Origin: Lepraria neglecta | Taxonomy: Eukaryota; Ascomycota; Lecanoromycetes; Lecanorales; Stereocaulaceae | DNA length: 64,000 nucleotides | Reading direction: 5' to 3' | Assembly (NCBI GenBank): GCA_033220425.1 | Contig: CM065651.1 | Coordinates: forward strand, 248,001 to 312,000 | Shown here: positions 21,636 through 35,000 of the stretch, piece by piece | How positions within the stretch are numbered: position 1 is the stretch's first letter | How the letters are laid out: the number at the start of each line of letters is the position of its first letter | Notes under the pieces: generated by a model | Told to the model about the DNA's origin: nothing | Seen by the model: the letters and a program-made list of their open reading frames with translations, nothing else | Database searches by the model: none | Translations under genes and position numbers: made by a program

Positions 21636-22406
21636 CAGCCGATTCAGAGTCAGGCTCGCTTTTTCTTATGGCAAGGAACAATCAACCTAGAAATGTTCTC
21701 AATATGGGGGGAAAAAAGCTGTTGTCACTGTGATGGTGACCTCAAGGGATTTAAACGCGCTAGCCGATGGCTGCCGACGCTAGTAAAATATCGCATTCTT
21801 AAAGATGGAATAGACTCACTAATTAGTTTTGGCCATGAAAATGAGCTCATGGTCGTCAATACCAGGAATTGTACCTCGCCTTCATAGATACGAGGTGATT
21901 TCTTTGAGACCCTGCACGAGACGTGGCAATCGTAAATCACATTGGGTATGTAGATGGTGTCAGACAGCAAAGCTGCATCCGAGGACGGACGAGAACACTG
22001 CCATTTATCAAATGATTCTAAGCGGATGGAGACTCTCTACAAAGATTGAACTTCTACACTTTCCAACGCTTCTATAATTAAAATACAACGAAGATCTCTA
22101 TAGACGATAGCTTGACTACTCATAATATAGCTTGAGTCTTTGAGCATGTAGTGGACCTCGAGCCGGATTTCCATTAAGGTAGAGAAGTCCAGATGTCTTG
22201 GCGTTTACAATCGTCTTGCATCTAATTGGCTCCCTAAGCGGGGCCCCGGATTTCCACTCGATCATCAACAAAATGACTAGCCTGATCGAGAACGTCTGAC
22301 TGTACATTCGAAATTCTGTCAGCGTCTGCCAAATAACAATATCTCCTCATTCTCTCAATTGAACGAGTATACCGACTCTGTACAAGTCCATTACAACATA
22401 ATCGCA
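21636..22406. promoter_or_regulatory. Divergent promoter region of acyltransferase and ALAS
   Basis: About 770 nt between two divergently transcribed genes, with no coding support. It holds short AT-rich stretches, for example near 22060-22100. No TATA box in a convincing position was identified. Confidence 0.35.
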
Positions 22407-24302
22407 ATGGAGGCTCTCCTCAGACAATCCCGTTCCATGTGTCCCTTCCTCAACAAAACTTCCCCCGCTACCCTTCGTTCCCTCTCTACCACCACTCGTC
22501 ATGTTTCTCCGGGCGGAGGGACCATGTCCAACCTCCAGGTCCTGGCCCGTCGTTGCCCTGTCATGGGCAAGGCAATGACTGTTCAGAGCGCAAAGAACAG
22601 CAACAATGTCCTGAATGGTGTCTTTGGCGGAGTCCGAGCGTATGGTGGGAAGGCGAAGATCCATACATCGAGGGCTCAACAGGCGGATGTGGCACCGAAT
22701 GTGCTCAGGCGTGAGAATAACAGTATGGGAGACATTCTAAAAACTGTTAGAACCTTTTGACTCACTATGTAAACAGTGCCGATCCATCATGCCCCCAAGC
22801 CGACTACCTCGATCCAGCACGAGACCGCTACTGCAGGGCCTAAGCCTGCCGCGCCAAAATCGGCTACATTCGATTATGAAGGCTTCTACAACGCCGAGCT
22901 CGACAAGAAACACAAGGACAAGTCTTACCGCTACTTCAACAACATCAATCGCCTCGCTAAAGAATTTCCCCAAGCACATATGACGGCTCGTGACGAACGA
23001 GTCACAGTATGGTGCTCAAACGACTATCTAGGCATGGGCCGTAATCCGGAAGTCCTCAAGACCATGCACGAGACTCTTGATACTTACGGTTCCGGCGCTG
23101 GTGGCACTCGCAACATCTCCGGCCACAACCAATATGCCGTGGCCCTTGAAGCGACGATTGCACGCCTACATGCTCAAGAAGCCGCCCTCGTCTTCTCTTC
23201 CTGCTATGTTGCCAATGATGCTACGCTCGCGACTCTCGGTAGCAAGCTCCCCAACTGCGTCATCCTCTCCGACAGCATGAACCACGCCAGTATGATCCAG
23301 GGCATTCGCCACTCCGGTGCCAAGAAGATGGTCTTCAAGCACAACGACCTCGCCGATCTGGAAGCCAAGCTTGCTTCCCTCCCACCTGAAGTACCAAAGA
23401 TCATTGCTTGGGAATCTGTCTACAGCATGTGCGGTTCCATTGGACCTATTGCAGAGATATGTGACCTAGCAGACAAATACGGCGCTATCACCTTTCTCGA
23501 TGAAGTTCATGCAGTCGGCATGTATGGACCACACGGCGCGGGTGTGGCTGAGCATCTCGATTACGAAGCCCATACTGCTGGCCAAACGAAAGGAACAATC
23601 ATGGAGCGCATTGACATTATTACCGGCACACTTGGGAAGGCATATGGCTGCGTAGGCGGCTACATAGCTGGATCCGCGAAAATGGTAGACACCATCCGTT
23701 CCCTCGCACCAGGCTTCATCTTCACAACTTCCCTCCCTCCAGCGACTATGGCCGGTGCCAAGACCGCTATCGAGTATCAGATGGAATTCCAAGGCGATAG
23801 ACGCCTACAACAGTTGCACACCCAGTCTACAAAGGCTGCATTGATGGAGAAAGACATCCCTGTTATGCCAAACCCTTCGCACATCATCCCCGTCCTAGTC
23901 GGCAATGCCGAAGTTGCCAAGAAGGCCTCCGACCTTCTCCTAAACGACTGGGGCATCTACGTCCAAGCAATTAACTATCCCACAGTTCCCGTAGGCGAAG
24001 AGCGTCTACGTTTCACTCCTACTCCTGGCCACGTTGAGAAATATCAGAAAGAGCTTGTGGTGGCACTTGATGCTGTTTGGACGCAACTCGGAATCAAACG
24101 TACTAGTGACTGGGCGAAGCAAGGCGGTTTCCTGGGTGTGGGTACTGAAGTGCAGGGAGATATCGAGCCACTCTGGACAGATGAGCAATTGGGACTTGGA
24201 AGCCAGGTTGAGAGAGTTGGGTTGAAGGTCTTGGAGGAGGAGAAAGCTATGGCTATGGATGAAGTTGATCAGAGGGCTACGGCGATTGCTGCAAGCGCCT
24301 GA
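22407..24302 (+). CDS. hemA: 5-aminolevulinate synthase, mitochondrial
   Basis: This PLP enzyme condenses glycine and succinyl-CoA to 5-aminolevulinate in the mitochondrial matrix, the first step of haem synthesis. Exons 22407-22710 and 22777-24302 (66-nt intron, GTGAGA..ACAG) give 609 aa. The start [15 protein letters not shown] is typical of fungal ALAS. The presequence is basic and Ser/Thr-rich, with two Cys-Pro haem regulatory motifs at residues 12-13 (MCPFL) and 50-51 (RRCPVM). The catalytic fold has [10 protein letters not shown], the [12 protein letters not shown] cofactor site, and [14 protein letters not shown] with the Schiff-base Lys at about residue 389, then [20 protein letters not shown]. 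Import is probably haem-feedback controlled through the CP motifs. Length is normal and no defects are seen. Confidence 0.97.
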
Positions 24303-24737
24303 GGCTTCCAAGAGGGGTATGTAGGTTATGTGCACTGGAGTGATGTTGGAGAGCTGGGGGGAAAGACTTTGGAATGTCAGCTATGTTTACGCTCATTTAC
24401 GAGATATTTACGCGACGAGCTTTTCAGCATTCTGTCTCAAACTACGTATTATGCAACTTTTGAGGTTCGAGTGACCCTCCTTCATTTTGATTGATTACAT
24501 TTTGTCCTATTTCTTTTGTTCCAGCTAGCGAGTGAACAAAGCAAAGGTACGTCTGAAACTCCCTAAACGAAACAATATCAAGAACAATGAAAAAGCTATA
24601 CTCCGTCATGAAAGAAGCCTCGTCGAGTAATGATTCTCGACCTCTTTGCCTTCGATTCCATCCTCGACCTCAGACTACCCCAACAGCCCCCTATCTATCT
24701 CCCTCAGCGGAAACCGTCTTCCTACCTACCTATCCCA
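24303..24737. other. Intergenic region
   Basis: Terminator of ALAS and upstream region of the next gene. The in-frame ATG at 24630 could extend the secreted-protein gene, but the added residues precede the signal peptide, so they are more likely leader. Confidence 0.4.
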
Positions 24738-25653
24738 ATGTGTCCAACCCCATCAAAAACCTCTCGCTCCCTCCTCTCCCTCCTCCTCACCACCCTCCTC
24801 CCCCCAACCCACACCACCAGCGCAAACCCAACCCACTCCACTAACGTCAACTCCGTCATCCCAGCCCCAAGCGGCGATTACAACCCCAGCGGCGCCACAT
24901 TCCTAGAAGTAACATCAGCATTCACGAGCGTAGAACCAAGTAACGTCGGCCTACCGTTTCCAACCGTAAGTTCTACTCCATGATTCCCTCGCTCCTCATG
25001 CAGTACTCACCTACCTTAGCAACTCGCCGGCGCCATGACGAATAACCACGACGACGACAGCGCCCAGGCGGATCTAGATTGCACGACGTGGGTAAACGAT
25101 GATTGTACGCGGCAGAGCGAAGTTACGAATGGAGTATGGTATTACCACCCGACGCCCGCGAAAGAGGGATTCACATTCCAAAGCATGCATGGTAGTCGGG
25201 ACGCGAACACGAGCATGAATGAAACGTTTGATATAACTACGCTGTGTGAGGGGTGTGATGCGAAGACGGGGAAGAATGCACAGGGGTAATATGCTGGGAG
25301 TGGACATGACAAGTTTGATTTTGGGGGGAATTGGAGGTGGGGACTGTTTGTGGAGCATGTGAGTTATCTATCTACCCTTGAATATGTGGGGGAGGGGAGG
25401 AGCTTGCTGGGCGAGAGTGATTGAGTGAGAGATCTGGTTTGCTGATCATGGGGTTGGGTAGTTGACTGGGTGGAATCAATGCAATAAGATACCTAATGGA
25501 GGCGGGATGTGCTTTGAGCTGTATTCGAGTGAGACGGCGGTGCGACGAGTGCAGCTGCGGCGCCGACGTGGGTGCCACTTCCACCTCACCTATTACTGTT
25601 GTGTGAGGCGGTTTCGCATGGATGACAATGTATTTGGAAGTCAGTGGCGATAG
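24738..25653 (+). pseudogene. Small secreted cysteine-containing protein gene, interrupted
   Basis: Exon 1 (24738-24965) encodes a signal-peptide-like start (SRSLLSLLLTTLLPPTHTTS) and a Ser/Pro stretch. A GTAAGT..TTAG intron leads to exon 2 at 25020, which encodes WVNDDCTRQSEVTNG and ETFDITTLCEGCDAKTG. The frame then meets TAA at 25287-25289, giving 165 aa. After it the same frame continues sensibly (FDFGGNWRWGLFVEH) to a GTGAGT donor at 25359, and a third exon from 25462 reads LTGWNQCNKIPNGGGMCFEL. Near 25530 the better frame seems to change to CDECSCGADVGATS, suggesting a frameshift. I infer a decayed secreted protein, though the 165-aa product could still be made. The family is not recognised; no toxic or effector activity is claimed. 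Confidence 0.5.
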
Positions 25654-25917
25654 GGGAGGAGGGAGCACACGTTTCGCCTTGGTTATCTTTAGGTAAAATT
25701 GTATGGTTCTTGGTATCTGAATTTGAGCCCTTCTAGCTTCTGAGCCATGTGCAAAGTCTTGGAGACTGCTATTCTGTGGGAGTTGCTGAGGGCTGGCGGT
25801 CTTAAGCCTGAGCGATGGAGTAGCTGTCTAGAAGATAGTGTAGCACGTCATGCAAGCAAGTAGCACATTCTGTCTATGATCACGTTTTACCGTCACATCA
25901 TCGCATCATCACGCACT
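25654..25917. other. Intergenic region
   Basis: Short spacer between convergent genes; nothing identified. Confidence 0.4.
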
Positions 25918-27400
25918 TCATCTCTTTTTCCTCCCCGCAGCAGGCACCCTCATCTTTGGAAACACAAGCGGCAATCGTAACCTCGCAATCCTATGCGTCG
26001 CAGCCTCCGCCTTCGCGAGACCCAGCGCGGTTCTCTCATTCTCCGTAGGCAGCGCAACGCCGCAGCCAAGCTCCAGATAGTATTTCGCTAGGTCTTTAGC
26101 TTCGAGTTTGATATCCTGTAGTATATCGTGCGAGTCCGTGGCGTAGTTGTCAAGCGTGAGCGTGAGGGCGAGGACATGCGTGATGAGATTGTCGAAATGC
26201 CATTTATTCAGGGCTCCACCTTCAGCGAATCTCCGGCCCACACTGTTGACGATGTCACTACCCCATCTAGCCACAAGGTCTGGCAGATCTTCGAGCTTGG
26301 GAACGCGATGTCCACCCCTGGCCCCGGGCTTCAAGCTCTTGAACCACTCTACTAGCAACAACAAATACTTCAGTATCTTCACTTTCTTCACATCGCCGCT
26401 GTGCACAGTGGCTCTCAGTCTTCTGGCGACGAAGAGACTCTTCGTCTGCACGTCCTCTCCCGCCTTAACCTTATCAATCCACTCCTTAACCCCCACAGCC
26501 TTCAGAACTTCCACTCCACCCACAAGCTCCTCAACGGGATAGACCTCGGCGGGCGTTTTAGCTTGCGTATTTGGTTTAGGGCGGGGTTTCACTTCGTCGA
26601 TCTCGGCTTGCATTTCTTCGCGGGTGGGCATGGAAGAGGTTGAGGCGGCCATCGAGGAGACAACTGCTGAGGCGAGAGGGTCGAGGGCAGAAGAGGCCTG
26701 GGTGCCGGTTTTGGACTTGGAGGGAGAGGGTTGGATTGCATTGGCTGTGAGGGCGCGGATGGCTTTTTGGGATTTCTTCGTACCGAAGGCGAGGCCCAAT
26801 TCCGAGCGGGCTGAGAGGGTCTGTGGGGAATGGAAGGTCAGTGGTAAGCAATCATCAGAAGAAGCCTTAAAACGCACGTTGGAAGTGTCTTTCGTGTGAA
26901 CCTCATCTTTCATGTTGTCGCGAGAGACTTCCGCTGAACGCAACGTGCTCCTCACGACAAGTTTTCTTGCTTGTACCAATTGTAGCTTCTCACTCTGCGG
27001 GTCGTAGACGCCAATATAGTGTTTCAAGTGACCGTCTGAGCCATTGGAGCTCTCTTCATGAGCCGTGTAATCGAGCTTTGGGTGGTCTGAAGAATGGAGG
27101 AGGAGCTCTGGCCGTGGCAATGAGTGCCGAGAAGCATTGGGTCGAGCTTTCGTGTAGGGTTTCAGAGAGGGGTGGGAGGGGAGGGCGATGCCTGGAGTAG
27201 ATGCTTTAAAAGGTCAGCAGATGTTCAATTGCGGAGGCATAGCAGTGGTTCTGAATATACGCACCCAGTACTGGAGCCCATTCATCGCCATTTTCTATCA
27301 CGGAGACTAGGATGTTTTGCGGTAGGCTTTCAGTGGCAGCTTTTTTGTGTGGACGACCACTGGACGCTGCATCATGCCTTTTGCGTTTCTTGTCGGACAT
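25918..27400 (-). CDS. rpa49: RNA polymerase I subunit RPA49
   Basis: A49 is the Pol I-specific subunit that forms a TFIIF-like dimer with A34.5 and has a tandem winged-helix C-terminal domain; it acts in rDNA initiation and elongation. Exons 27400-27265 and 27203-25918 (61-nt intron, donor GTGCGT, acceptor AAAG) give 473 aa. The N-terminal dimerisation module runs from the first exon (LPQNILVSVIENGDEWAPVL) through PELLLHSSDHPKLDYTAHEE. Then follow the linker with LSARSELGLAFGTKKSQKAI and the winged-helix part (YPVEELVGGVEVLKAVGVKE, KYLLLLVEWFKSLKPG, NKWHFDNLITHVLALTLTLD). A basic N-terminus (KKRKRHD) suggests nuclear import. Length fits the family and no defect is seen. Confidence 0.93.
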
Positions 27401-29092
27401 TTTTCTTGCCAGAGTACAGGTGATGCGGTGGTATTCTATGGAATTTCAATATCAAAAAAATGTGCCGAGGTTTCACCGGCCAAGACTTCCATGGCATATT
27501 TCTGGTGACCAACTCTTCTTTTGGCTTCAAACCACATTTCACTTCGTATTAGATGGAGGTCAATCTAGGCATAACTAGCTCAGATGGAAGGTATTTGTCA
27601 CATTTTGCTGCTCATCTACTCTATGAATTCCGCTAATCCCAGCTCCCAGCTCTCAGCCCTGATCAAGTCGGTATTTGCCAGCTCCGCAGTTGCCCTTTCT
27701 CCTGATTTGCGACATGACTCCGAGTGCTGCATAGGCTCATTTGCAGGTGATCTCTTTGCTTGATGCTTTAGCATATGGGCGAGCTAATAAGCTCATATGA
27801 GAAGAATGGTGTTGATATTGCATGTATTGCTAAATCTATGGAATGGCGTGCAGCAATAAAGAGACTTTCTCCGTTCTGCGCTACTCTAACCCAATTGTGC
27901 TTAGTGCTAGGCTCGTAACCCTAACCACCAGAGATTCCACCACATAATGCTAACGATTCTAGACAACAACTCCTGGTCGAACTACGGATCCCTCCCAACA
28001 CAACCTCTATACGACACATCACTCAATATCTCTCCTTTCCTGCTAGACCTAAAACACTTTCCTAGTTACCCTACCATATGCTGGATTCTAGCCTATACCT
28101 CTCACGTGACCAGCGGATCATAACCATAACAACACAAAACCTCCACTACCGCACAATTTCTCTGCCGAACCTATTTTTGGATTCCGGATCACAAGTCCTA
28201 GTTGATCGGCGCCTTTTTTGAGCTGGTGAGGGAAGGCGGGGGGATGGGAGAGTCTTTAGAGATGGGGTGTTTGAGGGGAGATATGTGAAGCAAGGCTACC
28301 TTTCAGATCTGGCAGCAGGCTGTTTCTCTTATTGTTCATCTGCTTGCGCGTACCATGCATTACACATTGCGGATTTCGAGAATGACCTGGCGTTTTCTGA
28401 GTATTACCTACAAAATAGCACACTGAGATGTAAACATGCTAGTCCAAATCAATAATCAATGACCAATGAATTCATCCAGTACCCTTGTTGCTTCGAACAA
28501 TGCTATAGAAATTAGGATTCGTCAATAGGCTTTTACTGGCATACATGTGCTGATGCTAAGGAATGCAGGGCTGATTGAGAGCCTAGCCTGAGTCCAGGGT
28601 ATTTCGATGTCCATAAGATAGGCATAAATAGGTATGACTTGTCGATGATAATGGCTGAGTTTCCAGATTGTAAAGTATGAGATGCCAATAGGATCTGGAC
28701 GACATTGTCCTATCGCCCCTGATCACGTCAGTGCAAACAAGGATCCAGGAATTATTTGCACAGCATGAGATGTCAAGATGCATTGTCTAGCATGATATAC
28801 CATTGACCTCATAGTCTAAATACAATGCACAGACGAGTGGGCCTGCAGAAGATCCCCGTGTAGCAACAAAGCAACGCTCCAGGGGGGTATCATAGCAAGC
28901 AAATGACAACGCTCAAAACGCCCAGACAGTATTTATGTTCAAGCAGTGACTGTCAGTATGAATTTTCCCAAAATCAGTCGTAGAATGTAAGCCTCCATCG
29001 AACCACCAGCAGGAATTGCGCTCCTCCTGTCCACCCTTGCTAGCAAACATGGTCATAACCCTTCCACGCGAAAAAAGGGGGTGCCGAAGAGG
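27401..29092. other. Long intergenic region, 1.7 kb
   Basis: This is the rpa49 promoter on one side and the 3' end of the SNF2 gene on the other. A CACGTG E-box palindrome is at about 28102. Only short frames without domains occur (62 codons at 28267, 66 codons at 28583). I saw no tRNA, repeat or relic, although a long noncoding RNA cannot be excluded. Confidence 0.4.
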
Positions 29093-32000
29093 TCATCTTG
29101 GGTTTGAGGCTCTCGTGGCTTCCTTGTCCAAAAATTTATTGAAATCCGTCTCCATTGGTCCCGTGCCACTGAAATTTGGGGCGACCGATGCCGCCCGCTT
29201 CATCTTCTTAGCTTTTCCCGTTTCCTCCTCTGGCAGACGATGCTTTCGGGCTTCGCTACCCTCCTTTGGACCCTTCATCTCGCTATGTGCCGTGCTACTG
29301 TGGTCTTTGCCTCCTCCCTCTCTGTGTCCATTGACTGGTGTGAGAAGATCAAGTGTCCTTTGCGCCGCTCTGGCTATGCCGGATGGCCCTTGGGAGTTCG
29401 GAGATGTTTCTGGTGAAGCTGGTGGTGCCAGGTACGATAGCATACCACCGACAGGCTTTTTCGGCTTTGATTTCGGTTGCCTTTTCTCATCATCCGTGTC
29501 TGTCCTGTGGTGAGACTGTGAAACGTCTCCTTGCTGGGCACCATCAGTACACCTGTTGGGAGAAGGAAGTTTATTAATCGCGGCCTGAAGCAAATGCATG
29601 GGTTTGACTTCCTCACGATCAAGCAGTTGTTTCACCCCAGTCACAAGACGGCGATACTCATCTTCGTTAGGGGATCTGAGCAGGATCCTTTGGTGTAGAT
29701 CGTGTGCGTACAGCGTCCGGAGTGTTTCAGATAACGCTATCCGTTTGTTTTCGAGACCTTTCCTCGCCATAATTGCGCAAAAGTCAGATCCCACAGCTTC
29801 TTGCATTGCCTTAGGTATTCCCCCTTTCTTTGCTACAGGGACAAGTGATGAGCTCTCGGTAAGACGGAATAATTCGGTCACCTCCTTAGCTAAAGCATCG
29901 ATGGTCTCGGCATCCGCATTCTCGGAGGCAGCGGGTGAGGAATCTGGTGTCGCCATTTGTCTGTCCAGGAGTTGTTTGTCTAGGCTTTTAGATGTGGGTT
30001 CTGTTTGTGTTTTGTCCAAGCCCGAACGGTCACTGGAGCTTGAAAGGCCATGTTCGTCTGGTAGAGAAGTAGACGCATGCCTCCAATTTTCCGTATGCAC
30101 AGCAGCTGCAGGTGTCGAGAGGAATTGCTCATCTCTTGAATTCGCGGTCGTACCTTTGTTCGATCCCGTGGGAGGTGGTGGCATGCTTCCCACATCGGCC
30201 CCAATCACCGGAGCGATAGAAGAAAGGAGGCCCATGCCTGCAAGAGCCGTCGAAAATGGGTGCGACGCGTCCATCCCAGGTATCATCTGATGCCAGCCGG
30301 CTGGTTGGCTGCCGAGCGAAGATTTCCAGAGCAGATTGGAAGGGCCATTGGCTGGTCGCCTTGCTTGTAGAACGTTGCGAAGATTTGCCTCACGTCTTTG
30401 CTCAACCCTGGCCATGTAAGCCTTCGGATCTCGACGGCGTAGCTGCTCATCCTTTTGCATTTGTTCCACTTCGATTCTCTCTGCAGGCGTCAACTCTATG
30501 CCATCTTCGATGTGGAAGGTCTCCGTAGGCGTAATCGAGAGGATCAGATTCCTATTGACATTAGCAACAGCAAGCACGCCAACAATTCAATTGTACATAC
30601 TTCGTCTGATCCGCCAAAAGCTTACCAAGAATTAAAGGGTCCTTGCGGACAAATCCATTAAGGTCTTCTTGCTCGACCCGCTTTGGTGGAAACAGGTATT
30701 CGCCTGCACCCTTGAGGGCATTTCGTGTTGGATTCTTCTTGTCCACGACCCGGGTGGCAAGGTGCTCTTTGAAAAGGGCTTGATTTTGGAGAGCTTGCTC
30801 AAACGTGCCAGCAGCGGTGAGGCGATATACGAAGACTGGCTTTTGCTGTCCAAAGCGATAGGCTCTTCCAATAGCTTGTTGCTCCCACATTGGGTTAAAG
30901 TGATCGTCCAGGATGACGACACGATTTGCACCGAACAAATTGAGTCCTGTTCCCCCCGCTCTGGTCGATATCAAACACACGTTGACACTGCCTTCATTGA
31001 ATTCTTTTGTGATCTGCTGCCGTTTGTTGGGGTTTTGTAGGCCATCAATACGCGCGTATGGCTTAGCTGCTTTAGCAAGTTGTTTACCGATGTAGTCCAA
31101 GGTTGAAATTCTATGAGAGAACACGAGAACTTTGTCATGAACGGCTTCAGCAAAAAGAAGTATATTCATCAGGATCTGCATCTTATTAGACAAAGACAGT
31201 GCATCAACAGGCTCGGCCAAGTTTTCAAAAAGTCGTTTAGTCTTCGATATGATGCGGGATATTGCCTGCTGAGAGACTTGCTCGTCCAAGAGCGAGGCGT
31301 CCTCGTCGGAGGCTAGAAGTGCCTCCACCTCCGAAGTTGGTCCTGCGGCTTTCTTCGGCTGAGGGGCCTTTCGCTTGGAAGGGTCTTCAGACTCAGCTTG
31401 CACCTCAAGGAGCTTTTCCAGGTAGCACTTTGGATGGTTGCACAGTAGCTGCAAGACTCCTAGCCAAGACCACAATGTAGCTACACGAGGCTCGCCTCCA
31501 CGAATGGCGGCGCGCATGCCCTCGACATAGATGTTGTAAGCTTCGTCTTGGACTCTTGTCAGAGGAACCCGGATCACGAACTCTGACTTGCCTTGGAGGT
31601 CGGTATGAAGAACGGAAACATTGGCTCGATGGACTTTTGGCTCCATTTCCAACTCCAATGCCTTCAATCTCTTCAGGCTTTCACGTTTTTGAGACGCGGT
31701 ACTGTCCTGGTATAATCCTTCACGGATAGGCTCTTCATAAGTGGCTTTGAATTCCGTGCTTGTTCCAAGATATCCTGGAGCGATCCAGTCTACCAACGTA
31801 TAATATTCTTGCAGGTTATTATTCAACGGTGATCCTGTGAGGGCAATGCGGCTTTTGGTCTTGATTTGATTCATTGCCAAGTTGAGTCCTGTGAACTTAG
31901 ATTTGAATTGATGTGCTTCGTCAGCCACAACAAGGTTCGGACCTTCCAGTAACGCCTGCTTGGCCCTGATATGCTCGCTATCGTTGAGTGGTGCTGCTCT

Positions 32001-35000
32001 GGTCTTGGTCGCCTTGTTATTTACCAAGATTTTGAAGGTATCGTAGCCGATTAGAAGCACACCGCCTAGGTCGTTCCAGGTATCGATTTGGACCAAGCGT
32101 TCAGATGGTTTCATAGTAGAATTCACTTTCCTCACAACACCAATATTCCCTGAATTTGTTCGGGGGACCCAAAGTATGAATTCATCCCACCAGTTCTCCA
32201 CAAGAGCTGGGGGACACAACACCAGACTACGTGACTCAAGGAGTGAGGGCGGCACTTGATTGCGTATATTGTCGTTAGAAGACTGCGCCGCTTCGGAAAG
32301 TGCGACAAGCAATGCGATTACCTGCATTGTTTTCCCGAGTCCCATGGTCTGGGCAAGGAGACAGCCTTGCAAGTCTTCATGATCCGCAGTGATCTCTCGC
32401 CACATGAACTGCAGGCCTTCCTTCTGGTGAAGCTTTAGGCGCACTCCGTTGCCAAATCTGGGGCTCAGATAGACAAATTCCTGATTTTCCAGTTTCCCTG
32501 GGTTGACGACCACTCCCAGTGAGTCTGCATCGTCCGACCCCATATGCGCAAATCTATATTCCAGCTCTTTCCGTCGACGGTCTTCTTCCCTCTCGCGACG
32601 TTCTTCGTCTGCGTGTAGACGTTCTCGAGCAGCTTGTCTTTTCTCCAGGGCTGCCTGGCTTTCCGAGACTTGGTATTTTCGTTTGCGGAACGGACTGATC
32701 TCTAGAGCTTCATCGGAGTCTGCTTGAATGATTCTTTCTCGCTTCTTCTTGGGTGTAGTACGCTCTGGATCACCTTCAGCGCTTTGGTAGTGGTCCATAT
32801 ATTCTAACAGGAAATCGTAGAAGGGTTCGTATCCATCTTCATCTGCAAGTGTAGTATCGATGTCAGGAGCCTTAAGGCCTGAAAGGTCTACCTTCACTGG
32901 GATCGTCCAGCAAACATACCAAGTGGCAACTTGCATGATGTTGTCTGATAGTTCTTTGTCCACTCCCCGCATACGTTGTTTGTGACTACGGAGGCCTTTC
33001 AGAGCTGATATGACGTGTTTGTAAGACTGCTCAACAAGGACACCCATCAGATAGCCAAAGGCGGCCTTGCGTCGTGAGGGTGGTGCATGGGCAATCATCC
33101 AAATGAGTAGACGTTTCCGATCCTGCCGCTCCACCAGTTCAGAGGGGTCCATCTTCCGGATCCCACCTACATTTGTAAGCGCAGGCAGCGTCTTAGGAGC
33201 TAGTGGGCTTTCCGCGCGGATGGACTCAGCGGAGTCGCTATCTAGGTTGATGATATGCACGGTCTTGGGAGCTGCAGAAGGCCTTTTAAAGACAGGTGGC
33301 TTCTTGCTGCGACTACGCTGGAAAACCTCGCTATCGTTTTCACTGTCAAAAACTGGTGGCGTCTTGATGCCGGAAGCGGGCTCGTCTTTGAGTGGTGGCG
33401 TCTGTGGTTCAATAGGGTCTGACTGTTGAGTTAAGTCGATGAAATTCGATGATGGTATGATTGGGTTATTGGTACTCCAAGGAGTGTCCTTGCTAGGCTG
33501 GGTCAGTGACAACGGGATCTTTTCTTCCTTGATACCGTGGTCTTTTCTCCCTATCAGGCTATCGGAGTCTGATGTGTCCTGTGTATCGGCCATGAGATGG
33601 TCATCTTCTGCAACTGCCTTGACGATAGTGTTGCCTGCTTCCGTTGCTCCTGCAAGACTGCTAGAGTCCACGCCATCTTCCACGTCAGACATAATTAAGT
33701 CATCGTCTCCGAGAAGTGCTTCATTGATCTCTGCATCAACTTCATCCTCAACGATGAAACCATCCAAGCTTTCATCGCCCGAGCTTTCTGAATTTTCGCG
33801 TTCAGAGTCGAGGTTCTCTTCACCATCTTTCAGTACGTCTATGGATTCTTGTATTTGAGCGACCTTAATCTTTCTGGATGCAGGCGGTGGTTTGGGGGGT
33901 GCTTTCTTGGACTTGAGAGTTGTGATCGTCCACTGATTGTCTTCCCTATCAAAAATAGACGGTTGCATTATTGCGCATTGCTTGGCAACCTGGCTTGATT
34001 TGGACCATAGCTCCTCAGCGATCTCTTTCCTATGATTGCTGATGCGCGTCTCCAGCTTCTCATTTTTCAGAGCAAATCGTCCCATTTGGGCTTTTGCGTT
34101 GCCATCTCGTCTCGACTTCATCCATAGCCGCCATGCTTTCCGCTGTAGCTTTGGTTGTCTCTTGACCATCCAGGACTGGGTTATCTGCTTCATAGCTTCG
34201 TCAATGGCTTCCTCCACTTCCGCAGCCGTCAACTTCTTGCTTTTCGAACGACCCAAAGGTCTTGCCAGCTCGCCTCGCTCTTGCTCCATCTCTTTCCATG
34301 TGTCCAGCTCGTATTCGCCCTCGGAGCCTGACTCTCCGTATAAGGGGAGAATGTCGTCTTTTCCCTCCATGTACTTCCATTTTTCTAGCGCCCTCCATTC
34401 AGGGTCATCGCTTTCATCTTGCGCAAGGGCTGGGTCCGCGAGGTTGAAGACATTCTCATTAGATTTGATGGGACCTGGGGCAGTATTATCCTTAATCCAC
34501 CTTGAACGGTTTGATCGTGACGCAGTGATGCCGTTGGATGACTTTGAAAAGATCGTGACAGAAAGAGGGCGATGCTTCTTGCCAAAACGGTCAGGATAAG
34601 GGATGACACCGATGTGCTGCTGACCATTACGCTTGAAAAGAACTCTCCGACTCTGAAGGAAGTACTTCATTCGAGCGTTGATGTACAATCGCTGGCCGCT
34701 ACTCAAGCTGTCACTCGATAGGGTGGTGAAATTATCAGAGTCGTTTAGTTGCTCTGTTTGAGGCGACGTATCCGGCATGGAATGTTGATCTAGTTCCTTC
34801 TCTAGGCCAACGTCGCCGTAGAATATCGAATCAACGCTTAGTGGCTCAAGTCCGATGTAAAGCTGGTCTGGTGATCTATTAGCGGTTTTTCCGTACAATC
34901 GCTTTCGGGGTTCATCCGATGCTTCTAGCTTGGGGAACGAAGTTAAGGCTGAAATGACGCTATCGCTGGGATTTTCCGTCGTTTGCTTCTCTTCCTCGCG

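Noticed and set aside
28267-28783. Short frames in the 1.7-kb spacer after rpa49
   Set aside because: Under 70 codons, no family resemblance, both strands equally open.
29598-30290. 230-codon plus-strand frame inside the SNF2 gene
   Set aside because: Antisense shadow of a well-supported coding exon.
33439-34599. Long serine-rich plus-strand frames (139 and 187 codons)
   Set aside because: Antisense of the acidic and Ser-rich parts of the SNF2 gene; the composition follows from the real frame.
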